DNA of 64,000 bases from an uncultured Eubacterium sp. (GTDB lineage Bacteria > Bacillota > Clostridia > Lachnospirales > Lachnospiraceae), in contig CAMDYG010000007.1 in NCBI GenBank assembly GCA_945910225.1, positions 1 through 64,000 on the forward strand, in the 5' to 3' direction. A model generated the notes under the pieces. The model saw only the letters and a program-made list of their open reading frames with translations, was not told where the DNA came from and searched no databases. Of this stretch, positions 7,160 through 17,397 are shown in pieces (positions within the stretch are counted from its first letter, which is position 1; the number at the start of each line of letters is the position of its first letter). Made by a program: the position numbers and the translations under genes.

Positions 7160-8134
7160 TTACTTTGAAAGCAGGGCGCTTATATTAAACTCATAATCAT
7201 TAATATCCTTGGTCATTGCAAGCGCCTCATCAATATCATAATCTACAAACTTTCCATCCTTGTAAGCAACCAGTCTGTTGCTCTTTCCATCTGCAAGAAG
7301 GTCAACTGCATATGCACCCATTATAGACGCATACATTCTGTCCTTACATGTAGGTGAACCACCTCTCTGCATGTATCCAAGAATTGTTGCTCTTGTCTCT
7401 ATTCCAGTTGCAGCCTCAATTCTTCTTGCCATACCTGTAGAATGTCCAATTCCTTCAGCATTGATAATAAGATGATGCTTCTTTCCTTTCTTTCTTCCTT
7501 CAATAATGTGATTGATAAGAGCCTGTTCATCGTTATCATATCTTTCTGGAAGAAGTATATCCTCTGCACCATTAGCAATTCCGCACCATAATGCAATATA
7601 TCCTGCATTTCTTCCCATAACTTCAATGATACTGCATCTTTCATGAGATGTTGATGTATCTCTTATCTTATCAATAGCTTCCATTGCTGTATTAACAGCT
7701 GTATCAAATCCTATTGTATAGTCTGTGCACGCAATATCCAAATCTATTGTTCCCGGCAATCCGATAGTATTAATTCCCTGAGCTGCAAGCTTCTGTGCAC
7801 CTCTGAAAGAACCATCTCCGCCAATTACAACTATTCCATCAATTCCATGCTTTCTGCATACCTCAGCACCCTTCTTCTGACCTTCTTCAGTCATAAACTC
7901 CATACAACGTGCTGTATAAAGAACAGTTCCGCCACGCTGGATTATATCAGCAACGCTTCGCTTGTCCATATCAATTATTTCATCATTAAGAAGTCCGTTA
8001 TAGCCCTTCTGGATTCCTTTGACCTTAAGTCCTTTATTCAAAGCTGTTCTTACAACTGCTCTGATAGCAGCATTCATTCCTGGAGCATCTCCACCACTTG
8101 TTAATACGCCGATTGTTTTAATTTCCTTTGCCAT
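7160..8134 (-). CDS. pfkA: ATP-dependent 6-phosphofructokinase
   Basis: It phosphorylates fructose 6-phosphate in glycolysis. Visible motifs are the nucleotide loop GVLTSGGDAPGMNAAIR (residues 8-24), VVIGGDGSFRGAQ (glycine after GGD points to ATP rather than pyrophosphate use), the catalytic PGTID aspartate, and MGRNAGYIALW for substrate binding. The catalytic stretch reads PGTIDLD instead of the textbook PGTIDND; the catalytic aspartate is kept. 324 residues is the standard bacterial length. It lies 100 bp after dnaE, with a weak AT-rich hairpin (AAAGAA/TTCTTT) in the gap. Confidence 0.96.
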   Translation of the reverse strand: MAKEIKTIGVLTSGGDAPGMNAAIRAVVRTALNKGLKVKGIQKGYNGLLNDEIIDMDKRSVADIIQRGGTVLYTARCMEFMTEEGQKKGAEVCRKHGIDGIVVIGGDGSFRGAQKLAAQGINTIGLPGTIDLDIACTDYTIGFDTAVNTAMEAIDKIRDTSTSHERCSIIEVMGRNAGYIALWCGIANGAEDILLPERYDNDEQALINHIIEGRKKGKKHHLIINAEGIGHSTGMARRIEAATGIETRATILGYMQRGGSPTCKDRMYASIMGAYAVDLLADGKSNRLVAYKDGKFVDYDIDEALAMTKDINDYEFNISALLSK

Positions 8135-8235
8135 AACTTCCCCTTTCTTTGCCTTCCAATATTTTCGGTTTTATGTTACCACAATATAAAAGAAAAATCT
8201 TCTTTTTTTGATAAAAATTTACCAAACTTTTAAAA

Positions 8236-11200
8236 TTAAGTCGTAGCAATGTTCTTTTCGCCAAATATCTTCTTAAGATTATATAAAAGATCTGACGATA
8301 CTCTTACATTCTGGCTTGATGGAAGCGTTATCCTTTGTTTTTCCTGTGCGCAGTATATTATCACAGTGTCCTTTCCATCTGAATCATGCATAAGTTCATT
8401 TAATCTGTCCTTGTTATTATTATACTCATCAAGACTTGCGAATCTTATCCACAGCTTCCTTGGCACACTGTCAAAGCTTACAATATTCTCACATATAAGT
8501 CTGGCATCTGAATCGACATTTGCCTGAACTTTTCCCGTAACAAATATTTTGTTAGTTGTGTCAAATATATGTCTGTTTTTCTCATAATCCCTAGGGAATA
8601 ACAATATCTCCGTACTTCCGACCAGATCTTCAAGCGTAATATAAGCCATCTGCTTACCTGTCTTGGTAGTAATAACCTTTATATTACGCACAATTCCGCC
8701 TATTGTCTGTCGTGAGCCATCTGCCACCTTAGTCTGTCCTGACTCTTCATCGATTGCAAAATCCGTTGTCTTTGCAGATATATGTTTCTCCCACATACCA
8801 GTATATTCATCCAGTGGATGTCCTGTTACATATACTCCAAGAACTTCTTTCTCTCTCTCAAGAAGATCCTCTTTATCAAATTCCTGTATGTCTGGCACCT
8901 TCATCTCCATTGACTTCTTATCTTCTTCACTTACCAGATCAAACAGTGACATTTGTCCAGATATAGCATCCTTGCTCTGTTTAAGTGCAGAATCTATCAT
9001 ACGTTCATGAACATTAAGCATGCCTCTTCTTGTATGTCCAAATGCATCAAACGCTCCTGATAATATAAGATGCTCAGCAGTCCTTTTATTAATATCCCCA
9101 ACCATGCGGTTAATAAAATCCTGCATAGAATGGAATTGTCCATTATCTTCGCGTTCTCTTATTATTGCATTGATAGTTGGTCTTCCAAGACTTTTAATAG
9201 CATCAAATCCAAAACGTATATTACCATCTTCAACACTAAATTCTGCAACTGATTTATTAACGTCAGGTGGAAGTATTTTAATTCCCAGCTCCCTTGCTGC
9301 CAGTATATACTCAGCCACTTTACTTGTTTTATCAGTAACGGACGATATAAGCCATGCCATATATTCCACTGTAAAGTGTGCTTTAAGGTATGCTGTCTGA
9401 TACGCAACAACAGCGTAGCATGCAGCATGGGACTTGTTAAATGCGTATTTGGCAAAATCCATCATCTCGTCATATATCTTATTAGCAGTCTTCTCATCTA
9501 TACCATTCTTAATACATCCTGGTACTCCCTGCTCTTCATTTCCATATACGAAATTCTGTCTTTCCTGCTCCATAACCTTAAGCTTTTTCTTGGCCATGGC
9601 TCTTCGCACATTATCACTTCCGCCCCATGAGTAACCTGCAAGATCTCGCACAATCTGCATTACCTGTTCCTGATAAACCATACATCCATATGTCGGTTCC
9701 AGTATTGGCTCTAACTGTTTACATTCATAAGTAATATTCCCAGCATTCTCTTTTCCCTGAATATACTGTGGTATGAAATCCATAGGTCCCGGTCTGTACA
9801 AAGATATTCCGGCTATAAGATCCTCAAGACAGTCAGGCTTTAACTCCTTCATGAAGTTCTTCATTCCATTACTCTCTAACTGGAATATGCCTGCGCATTT
9901 ACCCTGGCTTATCATTTCATAAACAGCTTTATCATCATATGGAATTGAATCTATAGAAAAACCTGCATTTCTCTTCTTTTCACATTCCTCTGTTTTCTGT
10001 ATAACTGTCAGATTCCTGAGTCCAAGGAAATCGAACTTAAGAAGTCCAAGCCTTTCAAGTGTAGGACCCTCAAACTGTGTTACCTTTACATTATCAGCTC
10101 CCACTGCCACAGGAACATATTCGCCAACATCTTTCTGACTTATAAGTACGCCCGAAGCATGAACTGATGCGTGCCGTGGAAGCCCTTCCAATCTTTTTGC
10201 CTTATCTATAAGATCATGTACAGTAGGATCTGACTCATACAATGCCTTAAATTCCTGATTAGGCTTAATATCCCTGTCAGCATCTCCATTCATTGCGCTG
10301 TCAATTGTAACACCAACCTTCTGTGGAACCATTTTCGCAATATTATCTACCATGGCATATGGAAGATCCATAACACGTCCCACATCTTTTATAACAGCTC
10401 TTGCCGCCATTGTTCCAAATGTAATGATCTGGCAGACACACTCTTTGCCATATTTATCTATTACATAATCTATTACCTTCTGTCTTCCATCTGGCGCAAA
10501 GTCCACGTCAATATCGGGCATAGATACTCGTTCCGGATTAAGAAAACGTTCAAACACAAGATTATACTTTATAGGGTCAAGTGTCGTAATTCCCAGACAG
10601 TATGCTACAAGACTTCCCGCCGCAGAACCTCTTCCGGGTCCTACTGGTACATCATGTGTTTTTGCATAATTAATATAATCCCACACTATAAGGAAATAAT
10701 CCACATACCCCATTGAATATATAACAGACAGCTCATATGATAAACGCTGGAAAATATTATTAGAATCCTCTGCACGTTTTATAACAACATCTTTACGATC
10801 AGCAACAATCGTATTCTTTGCATTCTCTATACATTCCGCAATATCAACATTTTCTGTCTGGTCAGGATATCTTTTCTTAAGACCCTCATAGCATAGTGCA
10901 TTAAGATATACCCACGAATTCTTTCCATATTCTTCAGGCACGTCAAATGCTGGAAGCTTGGTAACTCCAAACTCTATCTCTACATTACATCTCTCTGCTA
11001 TCTTATGTGTATTCTCTACAGCCTCTGGAGCATATTTGAACAATTCGGCCATCTCTTCTTCTGACTTAAGATAGAACTGTCCACCTTCATAACGCATTCT
11101 GTTCTCATCTGACAACTTCTTTCCAGTCTGTATACACAAAAGAATATCATGTGCATCTGCATCTTCAGCATATGTATAATGAACATCATTAGTACACACC

Positions 11201-11802
11201 AGTTCTATTCCTGTCTCATTGTGCATCCGCATAAGCTGTGGATTAACATATCTTTGTTCAGCAATTCCATGATCCTGTAATTCAAGAAAGAAATTGCCCT
11301 TTCCAAATATTCTCTCATATTCCAAAGCAACATCCCTTGCAGTCTCATACATTCCTCTTGAAAGATATCTCTGTACCTCACCTGCCAGACATGCACTTGT
11401 TGCGATTATTCCCTCATGATATTCTTCAAGAATATCCTTATCCACCCTCGGCTTATAATAGAATCCATCAGTGAATCCAATAGAAACTATTTTCATAAGG
11501 TTCTGATATCCCTGATTATTCTCTGCAAGCAATACAAGATGATTATACTTATCCTCGCTCTGACCTGCCCCCTTATCAAACCTTGAACCAGGTGCCACAT
11601 ATACTTCACATCCAAGAATAGGCTTTATTCCCTCTGCCCTGGCAGCTTCATAGAATTCAATAACGCCATACATAACACCATGATCAGTTATTGCAAGGCT
11701 GTCCATTCCAAGTTCTTTTGCCCTTTTCGTTATCTCCTTAATCTTACTGGAACCATCCAGCAGTGAATATTGTGTATGCACATGTAAATGTGTAAAACTC
11801 AT
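8236..11802 (-). CDS. dnaE: DNA polymerase III alpha subunit, DnaE type
   Basis: Replicative C-family polymerase, 1188 residues. It has an N-terminal PHP domain (THLHVHTQYSLLDGSSKI; ITDHGVMYG), the palm region with PGRGSAAGSLVAYCLGIT near residue 392 and the metal-binding MPDIDVDF near 430. Further on are the fingers, a helix-hairpin-helix region (near NKRTAEHLILSGAFDAFG) and a C-terminal OB-fold (IGGIVRNIKVITTKTGKQMAYITLEDL). No inserted exonuclease domain is present, which separates it from PolC. The DnaE-pfkA pairing is common in Clostridia. The start matches the family MSFTHLHVHT and has AGAAAGAGGAT upstream. Confidence 0.97.
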   Translation of the reverse strand: MSFTHLHVHTQYSLLDGSSKIKEITKRAKELGMDSLAITDHGVMYGVIEFYEAARAEGIKPILGCEVYVAPGSRFDKGAGQSEDKYNHLVLLAENNQGYQNLMKIVSIGFTDGFYYKPRVDKDILEEYHEGIIATSACLAGEVQRYLSRGMYETARDVALEYERIFGKGNFFLELQDHGIAEQRYVNPQLMRMHNETGIELVCTNDVHYTYAEDADAHDILLCIQTGKKLSDENRMRYEGGQFYLKSEEEMAELFKYAPEAVENTHKIAERCNVEIEFGVTKLPAFDVPEEYGKNSWVYLNALCYEGLKKRYPDQTENVDIAECIENAKNTIVADRKDVVIKRAEDSNNIFQRLSYELSVIYSMGYVDYFLIVWDYINYAKTHDVPVGPGRGSAAGSLVAYCLGITTLDPIKYNLVFERFLNPERVSMPDIDVDFAPDGRQKVIDYVIDKYGKECVCQIITFGTMAARAVIKDVGRVMDLPYAMVDNIAKMVPQKVGVTIDSAMNGDADRDIKPNQEFKALYESDPTVHDLIDKAKRLEGLPRHASVHASGVLISQKDVGEYVPVAVGADNVKVTQFEGPTLERLGLLKFDFLGLRNLTVIQKTEECEKKRNAGFSIDSIPYDDKAVYEMISQGKCAGIFQLESNGMKNFMKELKPDCLEDLIAGISLYRPGPMDFIPQYIQGKENAGNITYECKQLEPILEPTYGCMVYQEQVMQIVRDLAGYSWGGSDNVRRAMAKKKLKVMEQERQNFVYGNEEQGVPGCIKNGIDEKTANKIYDEMMDFAKYAFNKSHAACYAVVAYQTAYLKAHFTVEYMAWLISSVTDKTSKVAEYILAARELGIKILPPDVNKSVAEFSVEDGNIRFGFDAIKSLGRPTINAIIREREDNGQFHSMQDFINRMVGDINKRTAEHLILSGAFDAFGHTRRGMLNVHERMIDSALKQSKDAISGQMSLFDLVSEEDKKSMEMKVPDIQEFDKEDLLEREKEVLGVYVTGHPLDEYTGMWEKHISAKTTDFAIDEESGQTKVADGSRQTIGGIVRNIKVITTKTGKQMAYITLEDLVGSTEILLFPRDYEKNRHIFDTTNKIFVTGKVQANVDSDARLICENIVSFDSVPRKLWIRFASLDEYNNNKDRLNELMHDSDGKDTVIIYCAQEKQRITLPSSQNVRVSSDLLYNLKKIFGEKNIATT

Positions 11803-11953
11803 ATCTGATCCTCTTTCTTATCACCAAGTTTGCTTTCACGCCTTAATATAAGAAATATACCACATTTTTGAATAGATTCATATTCATATTTAGCATATTT
11901 TGTGATATTCTATATTCAGTTAATTATGTGATAATTTCATAGGGGGAATTATA

Positions 11954-12757
11954 ATGCTTATATCTGATATTATGCCGGGAGCTCCAATATCAATAGAATT
12001 AGCTGTTGCTGATGCCACATACGAAATGCCGTCTACTATTGTTGCATCCAAGCCTGGTTATATATTAATTGCTCCATTTGCACTTAATGGATCAGTTATT
12101 AATCTTGAAGATAATAAAGACATGCTTTTTAATGTATATACTATAGATCCGTCTACCAGGAACCGCGTGGTATGGAAGAATGTGCATCTTGAAACAATAA
12201 CATACAAATCCAGCGGCTTTGTTTCAGCCTACTACAAAATATCAACAAGCCGTTTTGCCAGTCTTTCATCAACATGTGACAGACGTGCATCCAACAGAAT
12301 TACAATTAACATTCCAGGATATATAACGCCTAATACCGAAAGCAATCGTATTCCAATAACAATACATGATATATCTGATAAGGGATTGTCCTTTACAGGA
12401 CCTCTTGAACTTGAATTTCTGCTTTCTAACGGATTGGTTACTATCTCTGATCAGGCCAACGGAAAAGAATTTAACTTAAACTTTAAATGCATCAAAATCC
12501 GCTCGACGCCTGCTGGCGAAAACAATATGTATGGATGTATGGTACCGGCTCCATCCCGTGAGTACCTCACATATGTATTTCTTAAAAAGCTTGCATCCCG
12601 TATGAATTCAGCTAAAGAAGCCAGCGAAAAAGCAGCTATACTTGATGCCGCATCCGTCGCTAATACTTCCATTGAAAGTTCTGATAACAATAATCCTTCA
12701 TCTAATAACGGCAAGGGATTCCACTCAACCATAGGAACATCCCGGAGCAGATTATAA
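11954..12757 (+). CDS. PilZ-domain c-di-GMP receptor protein
   Basis: Likely a cytosolic effector that binds cyclic di-GMP. Residues about 1-110 resemble the YcgR-type N-terminal beta domain. The PilZ domain follows, with the RRASNR (RxxxR) motif near residue 113 and the HDISDKGLSF ([D/N]xSxxG) motif near 140, so ligand-binding residues are intact. The last 45 residues are low-complexity, Ser/Asn-rich. The start follows AGGGGGAATTATA. It is a single plus-strand gene diverging from dnaE and convergent with ftsH. A diguanylate cyclase and PilT are found 25 kb away. The target process (motility, pili or polysaccharide) cannot be told. Confidence 0.85.
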   Translation: MLISDIMPGAPISIELAVADATYEMPSTIVASKPGYILIAPFALNGSVINLEDNKDMLFNVYTIDPSTRNRVVWKNVHLETITYKSSGFVSAYYKISTSRFASLSSTCDRRASNRITINIPGYITPNTESNRIPITIHDISDKGLSFTGPLELEFLLSNGLVTISDQANGKEFNLNFKCIKIRSTPAGENNMYGCMVPAPSREYLTYVFLKKLASRMNSAKEASEKAAILDAASVANTSIESSDNNNPSSNNGKGFHSTIGTSRSRL

Positions 12758-12766
12758 TAATTAATA

Positions 12767-12822
12767 AAAGAGCGTATCCAATGCCCTGTGGAAGTTACCT
12801 CCCTGTGCATGATACGCTCTTT
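12767..12822. terminator. Bidirectional terminator between the PilZ gene and ftsH
   Basis: A 12-bp perfect stem AAAGAGCGTATC / GATACGCTCTTT encloses a 32-nt loop and is flanked by T-rich (TTTCTTTATT) and A-rich sides. It can serve both convergent genes. The unusually long loop holds CCCTG repeats that can form a further small stem. Confidence 0.72.
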
Positions 12823-12834
12823 CTTTATTGCATA

Positions 12835-14967
12835 TTATTCTTCATCTTCTGATGCATCCTGTGATTCATTATCTTTATTACTTTCATCATCATGTTCCTG
12901 ATTATCAGTTTCTGACTTGCCTATATTCTTCCATATATCACTTTCTGGCTCACCACTTACTGTAGATGAATAACTTCCATCCTCATTAAATGTTACACTC
13001 TCTGCAACCTTCTCTGATGTAGTGAACAAAGATGTATCAACTGGTTCCGGAATACCTTTGGCTTCTCTGAATATCTTCATGAATTCCTTGCCTGTTATAG
13101 TCTCATGATCATACAGATATCTTGCCAGCTTATCCATTACATCCCTGTTATCTCTTATAATCTGCTTAGCTTCTTCATAACATGAAGCTATAAGCTTCTT
13201 AACTTCATCGTCAACTTCTGCCTCAGTTGCCTGTGCACAGTTCATGGATGCCCTTCCGCTAAGATACTCGTCCTCAACTGTAGATAATGCCACAAGTCCG
13301 AAACGATCTGACATACCATATCTTGTAATCATTGTCTTAGCAAGATTAGTTGCTTTCTTAATATCATCATAAGCGCCATTGGTTACAGAGCCAAATACAA
13401 CCTCTTCTGCCGCACGGCCACCTACAAGTGATATAAGATCCGTCATAAGCTCATCCTTGGTTTCAAGATGTTTCTCTTCCTCTGGGAAATTAAGGACATA
13501 ACCAAGTGAACCATTGGTATGCGGTATAATCGTAATCTTCTGTACAGGATCTGAATTATTCTTAATAGCCCTGATAAGTGCGTGACCTATCTCATGATAA
13601 GCAACAACCTGCTTTTCTTTCTTACTAAGAACACGCTCTTTCTTTTCCTTACCTGCTACAACAGTATCAAATGCACCAAGTAAATCTTTCTGTGTAACAA
13701 CATTTCTGCCATTCTTAACCGCTGCAATTGCTGCCTCGTTAATAATATTGGCAAGGTCTGATCCTACGAAACCGCTTGTTGCCATTGCAATCTCTTCAAA
13801 ATCTACAGTATCATCCATAAGGACATCCTTAGAATGTACCTTAAGAGTCTCTATTCTTCCCTTCTTATCAGGTCTGTCAACAGTAATTCTTCTATCGAGT
13901 CGGCCTGGTCTTAAAAGTGCCTTATCAAGTACCTCTGGTCTGTTAGTTGCAGCAAGAATGAATATTCCCTTTGATGAATCGAAACCATCCATCTCTGAAA
14001 GAAGCTGATTAAGAGTCTGCTCTCTTTCATCATTACCACTTCCATACTTAGAATCCCTGCTCTTACCAATAGCATCAATCTCATCAATAAACACTATACA
14101 AGGAGCCTGCTTAGTTGCCTCCTTAAAAAGATCTCTTACTCTTGAAGCACCGACACCAACAAACATCTCAACAAAATCTGATCCTGCAAGTGAGAAAAAC
14201 GGAACATCTGCTTCTCCTGCTACAGCCTTAGCAAGAAGTGTCTTACCAGTTCCCGGAGGTCCTACTAACAGAGCACCCTTTGGAAGCTTGGCACCTATCT
14301 TGGCATACTTATCAGGATTATGAAGGAAATCAACTATTTCTGTAAGTGATTCCTTTGCCTCATCCTGTCCAGCTACATCCTTAAATGTAACTCCTGTCTT
14401 TTTCTGGACGTAAACCTTGGCATTACTCTTGCCTACTCCCATTCCGCCCATCATTCCGCCACTCTTGGCTATTCTTCTATATACAAATGCAAATATTATA
14501 TACAGGAACAGAAATGGCAACACATATGCTACAAGAAACTCAACTATTGATGAACTTGAATCCGGGATATAACCCTCAAATTCTATTCCCTTTCTTTTAA
14601 GTAATGGAACAAGTGAGTCATCATTAACGTATCCTGTATAATAAGTATACGCAACTCCGGCTATGCCTGATTCCTTTTCTTCATCAACAGGTGTAATAAG
14701 TATTCTGTCCTGTTCAAGCGCTACTTTCTTTACCTTGTCTTCATCAATCATCTGAATAAACTGATCATAGCTTATTTCTTTATAAGTTGCATTCTTAAAC
14801 ATATTGCTAAGAAGCGTTAGTCCTATAAATGTAACCACCGCAGCAATAATAATAAATATTATAAGATTAACATTCTTCGGCTTTTTGTTATTATTGTTGT
14901 TCTGATTGTTATTGTTGTTATTGTTACGATTATTATAACCGCCACCATTGTTGTTATAATTGTCCAT
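12835..14967 (-). CDS. ftsH: ATP-dependent zinc metalloprotease FtsH
   Basis: Membrane-bound AAA+ protease for quality control. Two membrane segments (residues about 33-55 and 140-164) flank an outside domain. The AAA module has Walker A GPPGTGKT at 236-243, Walker B IVFIDE at 291-296 and SRH GRLDRR near 356; the zinc site HEIGH is at 458-462. The length of 710 residues is long for the family for two reasons: the N-terminal cytoplasmic tail is almost pure Asn/Gly (residues 2-27), and a 45-residue acidic tail ends the protein. Two track frames overlap but are shadows. The ATG has a modest AGGAGAAG upstream. Confidence 0.96.
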   Translation of the reverse strand: MDNYNNNGGGYNNRNNNNNNNQNNNNNKKPKNVNLIIFIIIAAVVTFIGLTLLSNMFKNATYKEISYDQFIQMIDEDKVKKVALEQDRILITPVDEEKESGIAGVAYTYYTGYVNDDSLVPLLKRKGIEFEGYIPDSSSSIVEFLVAYVLPFLFLYIIFAFVYRRIAKSGGMMGGMGVGKSNAKVYVQKKTGVTFKDVAGQDEAKESLTEIVDFLHNPDKYAKIGAKLPKGALLVGPPGTGKTLLAKAVAGEADVPFFSLAGSDFVEMFVGVGASRVRDLFKEATKQAPCIVFIDEIDAIGKSRDSKYGSGNDEREQTLNQLLSEMDGFDSSKGIFILAATNRPEVLDKALLRPGRLDRRITVDRPDKKGRIETLKVHSKDVLMDDTVDFEEIAMATSGFVGSDLANIINEAAIAAVKNGRNVVTQKDLLGAFDTVVAGKEKKERVLSKKEKQVVAYHEIGHALIRAIKNNSDPVQKITIIPHTNGSLGYVLNFPEEEKHLETKDELMTDLISLVGGRAAEEVVFGSVTNGAYDDIKKATNLAKTMITRYGMSDRFGLVALSTVEDEYLSGRASMNCAQATEAEVDDEVKKLIASCYEEAKQIIRDNRDVMDKLARYLYDHETITGKEFMKIFREAKGIPEPVDTSLFTTSEKVAESVTFNEDGSYSSTVSGEPESDIWKNIGKSETDNQEHDDESNKDNESQDASEDEE

Positions 14968-15162
14968 ATTCTTCTCCTGATAGATTTAATACTTCTTAAA
15001 GCATTTCCCAATAAGCATGTTTTCATTATAAAGAAGGAAAAAATATAAATCAACCCAAATCCAGCTCTTTAATAAGATGTTTATATTTACTTTATATTAT
15101 TAGTTTTTTTTATCAAAGTATGGAAATTTATTATACATGGCTGTATAATATCGAAGTATTTT

Positions 15163-15191
15163 TTGACTGCCGGTAGTTTTTGATTCATATT
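15163..15191 (+). promoter_or_regulatory. Possible pyrG promoter
   Basis: TTGACT, 17 bases, CATATT, ending about 50 bp before the pyrG ATG. A better -10 (TATAAT at 15144-15149) lacks a good -35. The 14968-15241 gap otherwise shows only AT-rich sequence and a duplicated CTGCCGG. Confidence 0.4.
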
Positions 15192-15241
15192 CATGCTGCC
15201 GGATATTTATTTTTATTGCAACATGCAGATAGGAGGAAAGA

Positions 15242-16852
15242 ATGGCTGTTAAATACGTATTCGTAACAGGCGGTGTGGTTTCTGGTCTTGGAAAAGGTAT
15301 TACTGCTGCATCTTTAGGCAGATTACTAAAAGCCCGTGGCTTCTCTGTAACAATGCAGAAGTTTGATCCATATATCAACATTGACCCTGGTACTATGAAC
15401 CCTATCCAGCACGGGGAAGTTTTCGTAACTGATGATGGTGCTGAAACAGATCTTGATCTTGGTCACTATGAAAGATTCATTGATGAAAGCCTTAACAAGA
15501 ATTCCAATGTAACTACTGGTAAAGTATACTGGTCTGTATTACAGAAAGAACGTCGTGGAGATTTTGGTGGAGGAACAGTCCAGGTAATTCCTCATATTAC
15601 TAATGAAATAAAAAGCCGTTTTTATAGAGATTATTCAACAGATGAAACTAAGATTGCCATTATTGAAGTTGGTGGTACAGTTGGTGATATAGAAAGCCAG
15701 CCTTTCCTTGAAGCAATCAGACAGTTCCAGCATGAAGTCGGACATGAAAATGCAATTCTTATACATGTAACACTGATTCCTTATCTTAAAGCATCAGGTG
15801 AAATGAAAACCAAGCCAACCCAGGCAAGTGTTAAGGAGCTTCAGGGAATGGGTATCCGCCCTGACATCCTCGTATGCCGTACTGAGCATCCTTTAGAAGC
15901 TGGTATTAAAGATAAGATTGCACTTTTCTGTAATGTTCCTAAATCTCATGTACTGCAGAATCTCGATGTTGAGATTCTTTATGATGCTCCTCTTGCCATG
16001 GAAGAAGAACATCTTGCACAGGTAGCATGTGAATGTCTCAAACTCGACTGTCCTGAGCCTGATCTTGACGAATGGAGAGCTATGTGCAAAGCATGGAAGA
16101 ATCCTACCAAGAAAGTTACAGTTGCTCTTGTAGGTAAATACATCCAGCTGCACGATGCATATATCAGTGTAGTTGAGGCATTAAAGCATGGTGGAGTCTA
16201 TAATTCATGTGATGTAACAATCAAGTGGATTGATTCTGAGAATGTTACTCCTGAAACAGCAGATGAGCTTTTATCTGATGTATCCGGAATTCTTGTTCCT
16301 GGTGGTTTCGGTGATCGTGGTACAGAAGGAAAGATACAGGCAATAAAATATGCAAGAGAGCATAATGTCCCATTCCTTGGATTATGCCTTGGAATGCAGT
16401 TATCTATTGTAGAATTTGCCAGAGATGTTATAGGATATGAGGATGCACACAGCGTTGAGCTTAACCCTAACACAACACACCCTGTAATTCATCTTATGCC
16501 TGATCAGGAAGGTATCGATGATATTGGCGGAACATTAAGACTCGGCTCTTATCCATGTGTACTTGATAAAACAAGTAAAGCATATGAATTATATGGTGAA
16601 GAACTTATACATGAGCGTCACAGACACAGATATGAAGTCAACAATGACTATAGAAAAGTACTCACTGAAAATGGCATGATTCTTTCAGGAATTTCTCCTG
16701 ATGGACGAATCGTCGAAATGATTGAATTAAAAGATCATCCTTGGTTCGTAGCAACTCAGGCGCATCCCGAATTAAAGTCAAGACCTAATCGTCCTCATCC
16801 ACTTTTTAGAGGATTTATATCAGCTGCTCTTGAATATCAGAACAAGCACTAA
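15242..16852 (+). CDS. pyrG: CTP synthase
   Basis: It makes CTP from UTP with glutamine as nitrogen donor. The synthase domain (residues 1-265) begins [17 protein letters not shown] and has [13 protein letters not shown]; the class I glutamine amidotransferase domain (about 290-536) has [10 protein letters not shown] with the nucleophilic cysteine and the HPELKSRP histidine/glutamate pair. 536 residues is standard. The start follows AGGAGGAAAG. The gene is monocistronic, with its own terminator. The leader lacks the GGGC-start plus GC attenuator known from Bacillus pyrG, so that control is not apparent here. Confidence 0.97.
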   Translation: MAVKYVFVTGGVVSGLGKGITAASLGRLLKARGFSVTMQKFDPYINIDPGTMNPIQHGEVFVTDDGAETDLDLGHYERFIDESLNKNSNVTTGKVYWSVLQKERRGDFGGGTVQVIPHITNEIKSRFYRDYSTDETKIAIIEVGGTVGDIESQPFLEAIRQFQHEVGHENAILIHVTLIPYLKASGEMKTKPTQASVKELQGMGIRPDILVCRTEHPLEAGIKDKIALFCNVPKSHVLQNLDVEILYDAPLAMEEEHLAQVACECLKLDCPEPDLDEWRAMCKAWKNPTKKVTVALVGKYIQLHDAYISVVEALKHGGVYNSCDVTIKWIDSENVTPETADELLSDVSGILVPGGFGDRGTEGKIQAIKYAREHNVPFLGLCLGMQLSIVEFARDVIGYEDAHSVELNPNTTHPVIHLMPDQEGIDDIGGTLRLGSYPCVLDKTSKAYELYGEELIHERHRHRYEVNNDYRKVLTENGMILSGISPDGRIVEMIELKDHPWFVATQAHPELKSRPNRPHPLFRGFISAALEYQNKH

Positions 16853-16876
16853 TTATTACACATTAATTGCTAAAAT

Positions 16877-16906
16877 AAAACCCCCGGTATTCTACCGGGG
16901 GGTTTT
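16877..16906. terminator. Terminator shared by pyrG and the BlaI-type gene
   Basis: AAAACCCCCGGTA-TTC-TACCGGGGGGTTTT: a 13-bp stem with a 3-nt loop, T run on one side and A run on the other, sitting between two convergent genes. Confidence 0.88.
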
Positions 16907-16926
16907 ATGTATGAACCTTATTCCAA

Positions 16927-17316
16927 TTACTTATTCTTAGCTGTAAGAGCCTTCTTAAGCTTCTTAACCTGATCTTCTGTAAGATCCTGTGATTCGATAA
17001 GTGATGAAATCATCTCGAATACATCTCCGTTGTACCAGAAATCAGCCTCTTCCTGTAATACTTCAATTCTGTATTCATCTCTTGAACGAAGTGGATGGAT
17101 AAGTGCTGTCTTACCCTTACGGATAGTATCAACAAATCTCTTATCCTTTAACTTTCCCACGAAAGTTACAACAGTTGTTCTTGCATACTCTTTCTCATGA
17201 TCTTCTCTTAACTTATCAATAAGTTCCTGAACTGCCATATCCTGTGGCGCTTCCCATATAAGCTTCATAATTAAAGCTTCACATGGACTTAACTCACTAA
17301 AATGATTCCTGCTCAT
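16927..17316 (-). CDS. BlaI/MecI/CopY-family transcriptional repressor
   Basis: A 129-residue winged-helix DNA-binding protein. The N-terminal domain (LSPCEALIMKLIWEAPQDMAVQELIDKL; ARTTVVTFVGKLKDKRFV) is typical of the family, and the C-terminal helices (residues about 90-129) would dimerise. Family members repress genes by binding TACA/TGTA dyads. No BlaR1/MecR1 sensor protease, beta-lactamase or copper ATPase is nearby, so the signal is unknown. It has its own promoter with a perfect dyad over the -10, which suggests self-repression. The start follows AAGGAGGCT. Confidence 0.88.
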   Translation of the reverse strand: MSRNHFSELSPCEALIMKLIWEAPQDMAVQELIDKLREDHEKEYARTTVVTFVGKLKDKRFVDTIRKGKTALIHPLRSRDEYRIEVLQEEADFWYNGDVFEMISSLIESQDLTEDQVKKLKKALTAKNK

Positions 17317-17345
17317 AATAGCCTCCTTAAATAATTAACTTTTAA

Positions 17346-17382
17346 TAATGTACATTATATAAAACTATACAATATTTTTCAA
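17346..17382 (-). promoter_or_regulatory. Promoter and overlapping dyad operator of the BlaI-type gene
   Basis: On the minus strand TTGAAA (17377-17382), 17 bases, TATAAT (17354-17359). The perfect 12-bp palindrome TAATGTACATTA at 17346-17357 overlaps the -10. A further AATGTAC half-site lies upstream at 17391-17398. The TGTACA core fits BlaI-family operators, so autoregulation is a reasonable inference. Confidence 0.72.
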
Positions 17383-17397
17383 TAGAAAAAAGTACAT

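Noticed and set aside
14968-15162. ftsH promoter on the minus strand (TTGATA near 15113-15118)
   Set aside because: No -10 box at 16-18 bp; only AT-rich sequence.
15192-15241. CTP-sensing attenuator in the pyrG leader
   Set aside because: No GGGC transcription start or matching GC-rich terminator like the Bacillus system is present.
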